Assembly: GCA_004764695.1 (NCBI GenBank)
Contig: SMSO01000031.1
Span: forward strand, 6,753,261 to 6,817,260
Source of the DNA: Schizochytrium sp. TIO01
Taxonomy: Eukaryota; Sar; Bigyra; Thraustochytrida; Thraustochytriidae
Length of the DNA stretch: 64,000 bases
Direction: 5' to 3'
Part shown: positions 43,532 through 54,838 of the stretch, one piece after another
Layout of the letters: every line of letters starts with the position of its first letter
Numbering within the stretch: position 1 is the stretch's first letter
Made by a program: the position numbers and the translations under genes
Notes under the pieces: model-generated
The model's input: the letters and a program-made list of their open reading frames with translations, nothing else
Told to the model about the DNA's origin: nothing
The model's database searches: none

Positions 43532-45478
43532 GGTGCTTCCCGATTATTAGTGAGCGCGCCAGGAGCGTTGTTGACACAAATATCACAGTGAACTCGGGCT
43601 GCCTCTCCGGGGGTTCTTACTACAGAGTACAGAATGCGATGCGCTGCAGTGCAATGCAGTAGAATGCAATGTTTAGGCAAGGCAAACCTCTGCTATTTTA
43701 TGCATTTCATTGTCAAACTCAAGCTACATGTATCCTAAATCATATCAACTCCTAGAAAATCTAGCCGTTTAATCTTATATAATTAGGTAGGTAGGTACCT
43801 AGGAACTTACTTACTACTATAGGTGATGCTTAGTCTTTGTTTAATTTTGTGATATTTAATTTTCGAGTTTGTCCTCTATTGAACTCTTTGGCGCTGATGT
43901 GCTTTCGATAAAAAGAAAAGAAAGATAAGATCTTGAAGCATCGTGAGTTTGCGTTCGACATGTGAGGCATCCATTGAACAAGCATAGTTGAGAATGCGAC
44001 CCATGTGGTTCTCTAAAAAGTCATCTTCAGCATAATCCTTGTAATGCGAGCCCTTCTACCGTTGATCTTCTATGAAAGCCAACAGGGGGACCTGTAAGGC
44101 AGCAGTTAAAGCCTCAAGCAAACTCGCAAGTATCTCTCCTCAAGACTTACTTAAGTGCCCTTTCGTGAAAAGGAATCGGGAGTGCAGTACGAAGATGACA
44201 CATTAAATCGTTTCCCTCATTACCGGCTGGGTTTCCCTCGTCAGCTCTGTGACACAGGTGCAGCTGTGTCTAGCTGGACGAGAAGCTGCGTCTTCTGGTT
44301 TCTGTGGCGCGTGTGGCACTTCTAAAGCTCGATGTTGCTTTCCGCGAACCAGCGATCTTGCCAACTTCTGTGGTGTTTGTGGATCGCAAGTTGAAATGTC
44401 CTGGGCAGCGAGTTGTCGACGGTTCTCCATTAATCACGAAGGGACAGCCAGCATGTGGACAGCTTGGGAGTTTAGACTCAGCGAGAAGCTCACGGGTGAG
44501 ATTTCGAGGAGACAACACAGCTGTGTTTGTAAAATGCCAGAGACCGCTTCGTTTTCACGGCTGTTGCTTTTTACATTCATTGGAAACAAAACAAAGCAAA
44601 GCAAAAACCAACGAACGACCGATTGGCCAACTGCGCTGGGCGCTCTGTCCTCTTTGATTCTGGAGGGCGCTTGAGGCAGTCCTTCCTGCATGCATTTGCA
44701 TTTCCGAATCTCATGTCTTGGCTATCGACCCCGCAGTTCTTGGAGCGCTCACGAACGGTTTGGAAAGACCCTAAGCTGAAGCCTCCAAACCAAAGCGATG
44801 AAATAGAACAAGCAAAGGTATCGATACCGATCAAAGTTCACTCTCTCGCCCTCTGAAATATGGCACATCTGCGTCCACGATAATAGTTATCTGCGTGTCG
44901 CCTTGGAAACTCCTAATCAGCATCGTCGACCGAGGGAGAGGCGTAGTGCAATTCGGAAACAAACAAACTCAATACGGAATGCGCCTCGCTTACATAAACG
45001 GAACGTGCAGGGATAATATGGAGGCCCTTTTGAAGGTCCCGACGTCCGCGGAATCGCAGCAAACGGGGAGCACTCCCATATGATCTAAACGTTTGATACA
45101 ACGTAAACTTGGCGGGCGAGACGCCTTAAACTTATTTTAATTTATTATAATTGTAACAATTAATTTAATTAATTTAATTTTTTTTAATAAAATTAATTTA
45201 AAAATAAAAATTAAAAAAGGTCTCTCCGATCGTGCTTTCCTGGTCACTCAATTCTTGGCTTGGCGAAGTAGTCACCCTTCCTCAAAGTTGTAGTGACACG
45301 CTGTCGCTGCTCTCGGCCGGCTTCTTGGGCGGGCCTGGGGCTTCATATCTCTAGCTTGCTACCCACTAAGGAGCGGTCGCCTCGCCATGACCCAGTTGCA
45401 AGGACGTCTGTCCGTCTTGGCGAATCTTGGCGTCACTCGATTTTCTTTCGTTTTTTGCGCCATGATTTTAATCCATTA

Positions 45479-45514
45479 AAAAGAAAATGAAAAGAAAATG
45501 AAAAGAAAATGAAA
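45479..45514. repeat. AAAAGAAAATG minisatellite, three copies
   Basis: An 11-base unit repeated three times in tandem with little change. Confidence 0.8.
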
Positions 45515-45747
45515 AGCAGAACACCCTTTAACTCTTGCTTGCTTTTGGCAGTATACTACCAAGATACCATAATGGTCTCGCCTGCAAAGCTCTGCAGCCA
45601 AAACAGCTGAGAAACTTGCGCGGCTTCGTCCAAAAGATAGCACAGCCATCAGCTTCGACCCATCCAGAGCTGCTTTCCGAGAGCCGAGGCCTTCGCTACC
45701 GATGGTGGTCCTGTTCGCACGATGGCGAGGCAGCCAGCAACCGCTAA

Positions 45748-45799
45748 ATAGTTAGTTAGCTAGTTAGTTAGTTAGTTATAATTAGTTAGTTAGTTAGTT
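45748..45799. repeat. (GTTA)n microsatellite
   Basis: An interrupted tetranucleotide tract of about 52 bases. Confidence 0.85.
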
Positions 45800-45933
45800 G
45801 TCTGCTGAGTGAGTGAGCGCTAACGCGGCGTATGTACTACGCGGTACCAACTTAGTTTGGTACCGACTTCCTACCCAGCCAGCCATCTTTCCAAAGATCC
45901 GGCTGGATCTATCTGAGGGCGTTCTCGCGGACG

Positions 45934-45975
45934 TCTTTCTTTCTTCCTTTCTTTCTTTCTTTCTTTCTTTCTTTA
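45934..45975. repeat. (TTTC)n microsatellite
   Basis: A nearly perfect TTTC/CTTT run of about 42 bases; the open frames across it translate the repeat. Confidence 0.9.
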
Positions 45976-46231
45976 GCTTTGGACCGATATTTGGCGTCAA
46001 AGGCGGCGAATCCATCCCGTCTTCTTTCTGTATGCGCAGCCTTGAGGGCGAAGGTTGGACTGCCTGGAACCAAACGACTAATCACCGCGTCGCTTCTTTG
46101 ATTGATTGCTTGATTGCTCAAAGAGACTTTGGAGGCGGCTCTTTGACAACTCGAGGTACTAACTACGTAATAGATAGATAGATAGCTGATACGTAGAGAT
46201 ACATAGAGCCAGCTAGATAGAACTTTCAAGA

Positions 46232-46872
<641 letters not shown>

Positions 46873-47968
46873 ACTTAGAAATGCCGCAGTGTGCTGAGGA
46901 GGCGGCCCTTCAGACAAATTTTAATAAATAACTTGAAGTCAACAAAAAGTAAATAAGTTTTAGATACTAGCTGCAGTAGATACCTAGATAGAGGGCTTTT
47001 CCAACAAAAGAGATAAAACACCTTTTATAATTTATGAATTTATGAATTGAGTAACTAAGTCAGTCAGTCAGTCAGTCAGTAAGTAAGTGAGTAAGTGTAA
47101 GTAAGATGTAAGTGAGGCCGAGTTCTAATCAATGAACTTCATTTCGTGTCAACTTTGCGTTGCGTCGATGGATATACGGGGTCCAAGAGAGGCGATGCGA
47201 TAGGAATTGAGGCGGTACTGCTGAGGGTCTCTGCAGAAAGCACCGCCTTTAAGCCACAGCTTCCTAGCTTTGACAAGCAGAGCCTGCTACTTCTTTTGTG
47301 TTTGTTACTGCTTTCTTTCAAGTTCTTTTTTCTTATCCCTCTTCCCAGTTCGAACCTTGGAAGACCTTCTCTTCTGTAATCAAACTATTTATGATTTATC
47401 ACTTTAATATTTAATTTAAAATAAAAAAAGAATGGAATTAAATTTGATGTTTATTTTTTATTATAAGTTTTAAAATAAATTGAAAAACGGAATGAAGAAT
47501 CGAATGAAACTCGTGAAAAACAGCGCTCGAACGGGCCACTTCCGACACAAAGTCCACAAAGCACCAGCGCAATTTCGAGTATCATACCACGCGGAGGCCC
47601 TCTGCTCAAGCTGGCAGAGCCGCGAGCGTATCGGCGCAACGAACAAACAAACAAACAAACAAACAAAACTTGAAGTCGAAGGAGAAAAGGATCCAAAGTA
47701 TCCTTCCGGTTCCATTTTCCGCCTTCCTTCGGTCGAGGGTGATCCACTTTTCTCCTGTCTAAACAGAAAAGGAATGAGAGAGGAAGCGAAGATAAAGGAA
47801 ACTCCTCACATATTGGCCGTATATGGTAACAACAACATCGCCTTGAGGATGGAACACGGGCTATTCTCTGGCTAGCGGTATCCTTAGGGGAGGTGGGTCC
47901 GCCGTTCTTTCTGGGTGTCAGCGCTGGAACGCTTGCCTGCTCGGAGCGCAGTCTGAGACACGTGATGA

Positions 47969-48028
47969 TGTTTATTTATTTATTGATTTATTTATTGATT
48001 TATTTGTTGGTTTATTTGTTGGTTTATG
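47969..48028. repeat. 12-base minisatellite (TTTATTTATTGA family)
   Basis: About five copies of a dodecamer, with an A-to-G variant (TTTATTTGTTGG) in the last two, preserving the 12-base period. Confidence 0.8.
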
Positions 48029-48577
48029 CATTCTGACATTCACGGTGCGATCGATCTTCGCTACGAAGGGCCTTCGCCCCGAACCGAAGAGCTGTGACGG
48101 GTTTATTCTCTTTCGCTCAGAGTCCCTCAAACTTGCGGCGTTTCTTTCTTCAATGCGCAACGAATCACACGGAAGGTTCCAACTTTCCGATACTTTTCCT
48201 TTTTCTTTACTTTACTTTACTTTTAATACTTTAAAGTAAAAATAGTATCTTTCTTCGTTTGTTTCTATCTTTCAGCACTTTCACTCGTTACTTCGAAATC
48301 GATCATTTCACGAAGGAAGAAGCGAAGGCAGAGGCAACCGACAAAGGACAAACGGTAAAGGACGACGCGAGTGGAAGCAGAGGGACAGAGTCCTCTACCG
48401 TGCGACTGAGGCGGAGTTCCGTCGGGTGTGCCTATCGTGCTTTGGACCAATTGCGTTGAATTTTCATTCATGATGAAACGTGTTTTTGTGTTTTTGTGCT
48501 TTTTTTGTTTTTGTTTTGTTTTTTAACATTTCTTTAAACATTTTTTTTGCTTTGGTCCTCTTCCAGTTCGTTTTTTA

Positions 48578-48578
<1 letters not shown>

Positions 48579-48637
<59 letters not shown>

Positions 48638-48639
48638 GG
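48579..48639. repeat. (GTT)n / (CAA)n trinucleotide repeat
   Basis: About 20 perfect trinucleotide copies, about 385 bases upstream of the glutamine synthetase start. Read on the minus strand it encodes polyglutamine, but the surrounding frame shows no other sign of being a gene. Confidence 0.92.
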
Positions 48640-49023
48640 ATCTTCAGAGAAGATTGCGATCGATCGTTGGAGGAGATCTCTTCCCTTCCGCTCGAGCAAT
48701 CGGGCGCCCTCCGGCACGAGTCGAAGAGGAGAAAAGGTTCATCTTCAGATCGAGCCTGCGCTGGTTCTTCTTCGTTCAAGATGGAGCTGAAGGAGGCTAG
48801 CTCCTTTCGATTCTGTCAAATCTATCCTCTTTTCTTTTAGGGGCAGAGACTCAGAGAGAAAGAGGATGGGCGTAGTAGCAGACCTCCCCTCGCCCGTGCA
48901 GTTCTGAATCAGAATCCAGCAAATCCGAAACTCATCAAGCCCGAGACATCACGTCTGAGCAGCGACGCATACATACACGCACACGCACACGCACACGTAA
49001 GAACGAACCGATAATCCAAAACT

Positions 49024-50070
49024 ATGCCGTACGTACTTGCCGAATACGTGTGGATTGACGCCGACGGCGGCCTCCGCTGCAAGACGAAGGTTTTGCCAGG
49101 CAGGGAATCCGTCAAGCTTGAAGATCTGCCTGACTGGAATTTCGACGGGTCTTCCACTGGCCAAGCTCCGGGCGATGATAGTGAAGTGATCATCGTGCCT
49201 CGTGCCCTGTTTAAGGACCCCTTCCGTGGTGGCAACCATGTTCTTGTCATGACAGATTGTTACGACCCCAAAGGCAATGCCATCCCGACGAATACACGTG
49301 CTCCAGCAAAGGAGATCTTTGACAAGGCTTTAGAGGAGGAACCCTGGTTTGGTATTGAGCAGGAGTACACTCTTTTCAAGAATGGTGTGCCCTTGGGTTG
49401 GCCTAATGCCAAAGCTCGTTCATTTGGTGGGCCCACTGTCCAAATGGGCTTCCCCGGCCCTCAGGGGCCTTACTACTGTTCTGCAGGTGCAGATGTAGCA
49501 TTTGGCCGTGATATTGTTGAGGACCATCTGATCTACTGCCTCGAGGCCGGCATCAATGTGTCTGGTATCAACGCGGAAGTAATGCCTGGCCAATGGGAGT
49601 ACCAAGTTGGACCTTGCACGGGGATTGATTCAGGTGACCACATGTGGATGTCGCGCTACATCCTCAACCGTGTTTGTGAGAAGCATGATGTAACTGTATC
49701 GCTTGAACCCAAACCCATTCCGGGCGACTGGAACGGAGCTGGCTGCCATACAAACTACTCAACAAAGGCCATGCGCGAACAAGATGGCGCGTATGAATCA
49801 ATCATCATTCCTGCCATTGAGCGCCTTGCAAAGAAGCACCAGGAACACATTGCAGTCTACGGTGTTGGAAATGAGGCCCGTCTCACCGGTAGGCACGAAA
49901 CTGCTTCCTTTGAGAAGTTCTCCTATGGTGTCGCCAACCGTGGTGCGTCTATTCGCATTCCGAATGCCACCAAGAACGATGGCAAAGGCTACTTTGAGGA
50001 CCGCCGTCCTGCGTCGAATATGGACCCTTATGTTGTCACTTCCAAGATCTTTGACACCACCATTCTTTAA
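49024..50070 (+). CDS. Glutamine synthetase, eukaryotic type II (GSII)
   Basis: 348 residues, close to the usual 350-370 of GSII, catalysing ATP-dependent ligation of ammonia to glutamate. Seen: [17 protein letters not shown] (beta-grasp domain), [10 protein letters not shown] (metal and glutamate binding), [49 protein letters not shown] (ATP-binding region), [18 protein letters not shown] (ammonium flap and substrate) and [14 protein letters not shown] at the C-terminus. All catalytic-site motifs are intact. No N-terminal targeting peptide is evident, so the enzyme is probably cytosolic. The start is the ATG just after a CACACG-repeat-containing leader. Confidence 0.98.
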   Translation: MPYVLAEYVWIDADGGLRCKTKVLPGRESVKLEDLPDWNFDGSSTGQAPGDDSEVIIVPRALFKDPFRGGNHVLVMTDCYDPKGNAIPTNTRAPAKEIFDKALEEEPWFGIEQEYTLFKNGVPLGWPNAKARSFGGPTVQMGFPGPQGPYYCSAGADVAFGRDIVEDHLIYCLEAGINVSGINAEVMPGQWEYQVGPCTGIDSGDHMWMSRYILNRVCEKHDVTVSLEPKPIPGDWNGAGCHTNYSTKAMREQDGAYESIIIPAIERLAKKHQEHIAVYGVGNEARLTGRHETASFEKFSYGVANRGASIRIPNATKNDGKGYFEDRRPASNMDPYVVTSKIFDTTIL

Positions 50071-50383
50071 GTTCGTAATTATCAACACAATTTTTATTTA
50101 CAATAAACCTTTCACGTATCCTGGTAGCTTTATGAAGCTAATGCTCCTAATAAATTCAGCATCATTCAAGTCAACGAATTTCTCATTTCCATATATCGCA
50201 GAGAACTATTCCAAACATGATCTTGAACATTGGAACTCATGAAGCAATTTTCCATGCATATGCAGTACAATGATTTAATTTGTGAAGCAAAAGGTTGTAT
50301 ATTAATTATTTATCATGATTCCAGTCTTACAAACTCTACAAAGCTAAATCTAATAAAACAGCTTTCGTGGGTCATAGTTTTGG
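50071..50383. other. Convergent 3' intergenic region
   Basis: About 310 AT-rich bases between the ends of glutamine synthetase (+) and the membrane-protein gene (-). No supported frame. Confidence 0.5.
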
Positions 50384-52552
50384 CTAGGAATTCAACTGAT
50401 CGCTCAACTTCTTAAGTGTGTTTGCAGCGCGCTCCAAAGCGCTGCTTAGATTTGAGGTCTCTGTATTTTCTGCAGCATCAGAGACAAGGTCTTTGAGAGG
50501 AGTATCATCCTGAGATTCGGAACGAAGCTTGAGAGAATTCGCTACATGCATAGTTGCAGCTACCACAGGAATAACAACACCGGTCAGCAACGACAATAAT
50601 GTACTTCCAGGGGTACCAGGAACGTTGGCATAAAAAATGACTCCGCATAGAATAAACCACACAAAAAGCAATATCAAGGCAGCCGTGCTAATCCACAATA
50701 ATGAGGTAAGCTGCCTCTTGCTGAATCCTCTTTTTTCAAGTTGTTCCTCGAGTTCTTTACCTTCGTGACCTGCTTCGCGTAGACGCTGAACAAGTTTTGT
50801 ATAAAATTTTGATATCTTCGACCATGTTTGTCGAGCGTAAATAAAGATTGACAAAAGCCCTGCAATTCGACTCGCAGCAGTTTTGGGGTCAACAGTTAGT
50901 GCCACAACAAGCCATAACAAGTGCGTGCAGACCATTGCGACGGAGACAAGAGAAAATCCAATAATAACTCCACGCACTCCATGTTGCAATCGATGGCCAG
51001 GGTAAATCTTCCATACACTTCCAATAAAAAAGACGGCTACAAGCAGCGAATATGCAGTCACAATTCCAAAGATTGGTAGCTGAATCATTGACTTGCGCTC
51101 GCAATATAGTTCATCCATGTCGCAGGCAAGATCGATGCTCCAGAAGATAGGTAAAAGAATCGGAAGTATCAATACACAGTAACGTTTCGCAGCTGCCATA
51201 GGACCAAATTTCGGGTTTTCAAAGTCTGAATCTACGAGAAGCATTGTTTCCAGAAGCTCCATTGTGAACTCTGTATCATTTGCAACCATATCATCCAATC
51301 GCGCTGCCGCAGCAGCAGCTTGCGCATCTTCGTCTTCCTTAGAGCCTCCTCCTGTAGTTGGGGTTGGCCCTGGCCCGGGAATAACCCCGTCGGTTTCAGG
51401 AACTACAGGAGCGCCGCCTCCCTGAAGGTGGTTGGGCAATCCGAAACCTCTTGTGCCAAGTACGGTTTTGTTTGAATTAGACGTTTTCCTTTCTTTCTTG
51501 CCATGTTGTGTTTTGGATGCTTGTTGCTTCTCTCGTTTTCTCTCTCCAAGAATAAGGGCTCGAACAAACACCAAAAACCATGATATGCTAACCAAAATAA
51601 AAACGATCCATAAAGTTAGGAAAACGAAGTAGGTCGGCTGAATTAGATCAGAGTCTAATGTACCGTTGCAAATCTTATCAGGAGGTGTCATAGCCGCCGA
51701 AGGTGAACTGCAAACCCACGATTTACCGGAACGCCACCACTGGCCTGATAACTCTGCCTCATCGCTCAGTGTTTTATGGGCTGAAAATAACTTCACTTCT
51801 GGCTGATTAGCGGTTCTTAAAAGATAGTGGACAAGGGCTGCATTCATCGCTCGACTACTTGCGTTCCATGCATACGGGCAAGAAGATGAAGCTTGTACTG
51901 GATTTTCAATATGCAGGGCCACTTGGGACTCGATACGTGCAAGCACGTTGAGAGATACTGTCCGAATAAAAAAGTTAGGTAGCCAATGCGCAAGTCCAAC
52001 TTCAACAGCAACAAAACTCTTTGTTTGGTTTTCATTGGTAAGGTAATGAAATGCCTTTTCCGAGAGTGAGTTGCCAAAATCTAGGCCGCTCTCCCAACTA
52101 TCGGCGTCTCCGCCTAGGAGACTGATTGAATCAACAGTTTGTGCAAAATATGACCCAATATCATCACAAGAAGCGCTTTCCTTAAAGCTGATTAATATCG
52201 AAGCATAGCCATTGGACGGGCTATCGACGTTCCATGCCACATACTGAACCAACCAAAAGTGAAAGAAACTTTGTGCGAGCAAGAGCAGAACCACAACAGC
52301 AGATATTTGCAGTGCTACAAACCATGTGCTTGCAGATGGCTTTTTATTCCCGTTCTGGCCTTGCTCTGCATCAGCAGGTCGAGGGCCTCCAGAGGTTGAC
52401 GTTGAGGCCTTAGGCTTTGGTGATGCAGGTTCAAGTGTCGGGGGTGTCACACCCTCGCCTTTTGTCACCGCAGCTGAAGTGTTCGCACATGAAGTTTCTT
52501 GTAGCAACGACGGTACTTGCGCAGGGTGCACCTGAGCACTAGAACCTCCCAT
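50384..52552 (-). CDS. Multi-pass membrane protein of unknown function
   Basis: 722 residues from ATG. The N-terminus is a Ser/Pro/Thr-rich soluble region (about 1-75), then a transmembrane segment (about 80-105, LQISAVVVLLLLAQSFF). A large extracytoplasmic loop with several cysteines and N-glycosylation sequons follows to about 300, then a second segment (YFVFLTLWIVFILVSISWFL, about 310-335). A basic and Gly/Pro-rich cytosolic loop (about 340-420) precedes about five further hydrophobic segments (LPILLPIFW; GIVTAYSLLVAVFF; VSVAMVCTHLLWLVVAL; LLWISTAALILLFVWFI; LLTGVVIPVVAATMHV). The C-terminal tail is helical and charged. I recognise no transporter or receptor family. A GGCAA-rich pentamer run lies just upstream, in the presumed 5' UTR. 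Confidence 0.7.
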   Translation of the reverse strand: MGGSSAQVHPAQVPSLLQETSCANTSAAVTKGEGVTPPTLEPASPKPKASTSTSGGPRPADAEQGQNGNKKPSASTWFVALQISAVVVLLLLAQSFFHFWLVQYVAWNVDSPSNGYASILISFKESASCDDIGSYFAQTVDSISLLGGDADSWESGLDFGNSLSEKAFHYLTNENQTKSFVAVEVGLAHWLPNFFIRTVSLNVLARIESQVALHIENPVQASSSCPYAWNASSRAMNAALVHYLLRTANQPEVKLFSAHKTLSDEAELSGQWWRSGKSWVCSSPSAAMTPPDKICNGTLDSDLIQPTYFVFLTLWIVFILVSISWFLVFVRALILGERKREKQQASKTQHGKKERKTSNSNKTVLGTRGFGLPNHLQGGGAPVVPETDGVIPGPGPTPTTGGGSKEDEDAQAAAAAARLDDMVANDTEFTMELLETMLLVDSDFENPKFGPMAAAKRYCVLILPILLPIFWSIDLACDMDELYCERKSMIQLPIFGIVTAYSLLVAVFFIGSVWKIYPGHRLQHGVRGVIIGFSLVSVAMVCTHLLWLVVALTVDPKTAASRIAGLLSIFIYARQTWSKISKFYTKLVQRLREAGHEGKELEEQLEKRGFSKRQLTSLLWISTAALILLFVWFILCGVIFYANVPGTPGSTLLSLLTGVVIPVVAATMHVANSLKLRSESQDDTPLKDLVSDAAENTETSNLSSALERAANTLKKLSDQLNS

Positions 52553-53161
52553 ACTTCGAAGCGACTGACTCTAAAGCAAGGCAGAACAAGGCAAAGCAAG
52601 GCACGGCAAGGCAAGGCAAGGCAGAGCAAACCAGCGCAACGGCGCTTTGTGGTAAGCAGCTTTGTTCAGCCTTGATGGCGGACCCCGTACCGCCACCAAG
52701 TTTGCGGTCGACTTAGTTCATGCCGAGACTTCTCAAAGTCGTCTTTGCAGTACTGGATTAATATCAAGTATACTGTGGCAATCATGCGCATCAGCACAAA
52801 CACTGTCCTCCCCTGGAAAAATGTTACATAAAAAGATGGAACGAGTGACTTTCATTACAAAAATAGGCAACTAAAAGCTACAAGGGCAGTCAGGGGTAAA
52901 TAGGGTGATACTACTACTACCATGAGCCGCACAAGCTGCGCCTCATTGAGTTTAAGAGCTTTTTTTCTTTTACTCTCTTTACGATCAGTAAAAAAAGTAA
53001 CTATTTACAAAGAATTTGTTCGCACGCACAAAACATAATATATATATAGCGACCCGTTACACCATTTAATAGACCCCTTTTCAGGGACAGATGATATCTT
53101 TCATCACTGACACTTTGCTGCCTATATACCCTAATAGTAGTTATTGGGCCGGTTTCTTCAC
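52553..53161. other. Intergenic region with GGCAA-rich tract
   Basis: Contains a degenerate AAGGC/GGCAA pentamer tract (about 52575-52625) immediately upstream of the membrane-protein start, and the 3' region of the secreted-protein gene. No gene is seen. Confidence 0.5.
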
Positions 53162-54838
53162 TCACAAATACGTACCAGCATCGTCACTATCCTCACCATC
53201 GTCATCGTCAGAAAAACCATCGCTATCAATGCCACCTTCGTCACTGGAATGTGAGTTCTGGGAGAGTTCCTCAAGCTCGCTTTTTAACCCAAGGTCCCCC
53301 AGTATTTCATCAGCTTGTGCAGTGAGATCAGCGACGAGTGACTTGAAGTCTTCTACCGAGAGCTGGAATCCGGCAAATCCATCTTCTTGCTGCTGTAAAA
53401 CAGGAATGTCCCCATCAAGCTTTAAGGTGAGCTTGGGCGAATTTGCACGAGTTTTCTGTGCTTTATTGTAGCGCCGTCTCCAATTATAGACACAGTAGTC
53501 CCAGGTCTGACTTGCTGGTTGACCTTTGCAGGTATCTTGCTCGATCATACAATAGTCCCGTACTCTGATATCCCCTGGATTTGCGCATGCAGCATCGCGT
53601 ACAACTTCTTTAACGAGTTTGCCATTCTGCTTATAACTGGCCTCCCACATTGGTTTGCATTTACACCCTGCTTCGGTGAGACGCATAGACTTTTGCTCCA
53701 TGGTCGAGTCCTGAAGTCTAGACCCGGGGGTCTTTGCAGTGAACTGGAAGGTGCCTTGCAACTCTCCTGGTGGTAAGACAGATGACCCGAAGCTCATGGA
53801 TTCCCTGGAGAGTTTGAGCTCAACTTCAGTAGGCAAGCCTGCGCATACATACTGGCCCTTCCACACGGAGCCAGAGAAAATGACATCCCACGAAGGTACA
53901 TGGTCGGTGGCTTCCAACATAAGCGTTGCCTGGAGTTTCGAGCACGAAGGCAACGGAACACGCTCTACGTCCACAAGCACCGCTTCAAGCGTGTACATGA
54001 GAGGTAACAGCCCTCCGTGTTGTTGTCTTTGATCTGCGAGGTCCAATCCCTCCTTCACCTCTGGGGATTCGTCATTGTTCTTATTCTTTGCATGCTTCTT
54101 CTTGTGGTTGGGTTTTGTTTCAATGACTGTGCGTTCAATGGTGCCCTCGAAGCCAATCATAACCCAATCTGCGCCAGGGCGAATGATCCACTGTTCTGGC
54201 TCTGCCGCGATCGAAATAATCTCTGTCTCCGCAGGAGCATGCCACGGATTAAACTTGGCATGCATAGCAAACTGGCCTTGTGCATAGACCTGGTCAGGTT
54301 CTTCAAGAGAGAATTTAGACCCTGCGAATCTGCCCCCAGTGGCACTACCCAGGGCCGAAGCAGAGTTCCTGAACCTCTGATCACGAGCTTCCTTTTCAGA
54401 AAAGGCTTTGAGTACGGACGCAACCATGTCTGAGAGTGTGGCAGAATTTGCAGCACTTTCGAGAACGCTAAGATCTTCGTCGAAAGCGAGGGCAAAACTG
54501 GCAGCTTCATCGTTTTTGAGCTTGCCAACAAGGTCACCGCCAGCTCCGAGACGCACTGCGGAAGGACTCTTCTGCCGGGCCAGCGATGACATTGACACAC
54601 CGTGTGAGTGTGGCGGAGCCTGAAGCCCATTCATTGCCAAGCAGTACGGACCGTCGAGGCTCGAGCATGCCGGAAGAGGCTCGCGGACTCTTGTTGCGTC
54701 CGGAACTGCGCCTTGTTGGCGTCCAGGAGCGCCATGAGCAACCGGTACGAGGACCGTAAGGGACACAAGCACGGATAGCACCACTGCGGTGAAGAACACG
54801 AGCCTAGATGGAAAATGAACGTAAGAAAGAACAACCAT
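53162..54838 (-). CDS. Secreted or membrane-anchored glycoprotein of unknown function
   Basis: 558 residues from the first ATG. The N-terminus has a long hydrophobic signal (RLVFFTAVVLSVLVSLTVLV) with a plausible cleavage near VAHGAPG. The first half has no recognised domain. A beta-rich region in the middle (about 190-390) includes EQWIIRPGADWVMIGFEGT and ATDHVPSWDVIFSGSVWKG. A cysteine-rich stretch follows (about 395-460) with CKCKPMWEASY, DYCMIEQDTCKG and QTWDYCVY; its spacing recalls fibronectin type II or related small disulfide modules, without firm assignment. A helical segment and an acidic tail (DSDGFSDDDDGEDSDDAG) end the protein. No C-terminal membrane segment or ER-retention signal is seen. 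Confidence 0.7.
   Translation of the reverse strand: MVVLSYVHFPSRLVFFTAVVLSVLVSLTVLVPVAHGAPGRQQGAVPDATRVREPLPACSSLDGPYCLAMNGLQAPPHSHGVSMSSLARQKSPSAVRLGAGGDLVGKLKNDEAASFALAFDEDLSVLESAANSATLSDMVASVLKAFSEKEARDQRFRNSASALGSATGGRFAGSKFSLEEPDQVYAQGQFAMHAKFNPWHAPAETEIISIAAEPEQWIIRPGADWVMIGFEGTIERTVIETKPNHKKKHAKNKNNDESPEVKEGLDLADQRQQHGGLLPLMYTLEAVLVDVERVPLPSCSKLQATLMLEATDHVPSWDVIFSGSVWKGQYVCAGLPTEVELKLSRESMSFGSSVLPPGELQGTFQFTAKTPGSRLQDSTMEQKSMRLTEAGCKCKPMWEASYKQNGKLVKEVVRDAACANPGDIRVRDYCMIEQDTCKGQPASQTWDYCVYNWRRRYNKAQKTRANSPKLTLKLDGDIPVLQQQEDGFAGFQLSVEDFKSLVADLTAQADEILGDLGLKSELEELSQNSHSSDEGGIDSDGFSDDDDGEDSDDAGTYL

Noticed and set aside
44249-44674. 141-codon + strand frame with two CxxC pairs, zinc-ribbon-like
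   Set aside because: It opens with GTG, has no ATG until late, and overlapping frames on both strands are equally open, so the cysteine pairs may be chance.
47335-47365. CCCAGTTCGAACCTTGG, resembling a tRNA T-arm on the minus strand
   Set aside because: The stem does not pair well and no A box, anticodon arm or acceptor stem is found at the right distance.
48534-48779. Polyglutamine-containing minus-strand frame
   Set aside because: The long glutamine run is just the (CAA)n microsatellite. The flanks show no domain and several other frames are open over the same bases.
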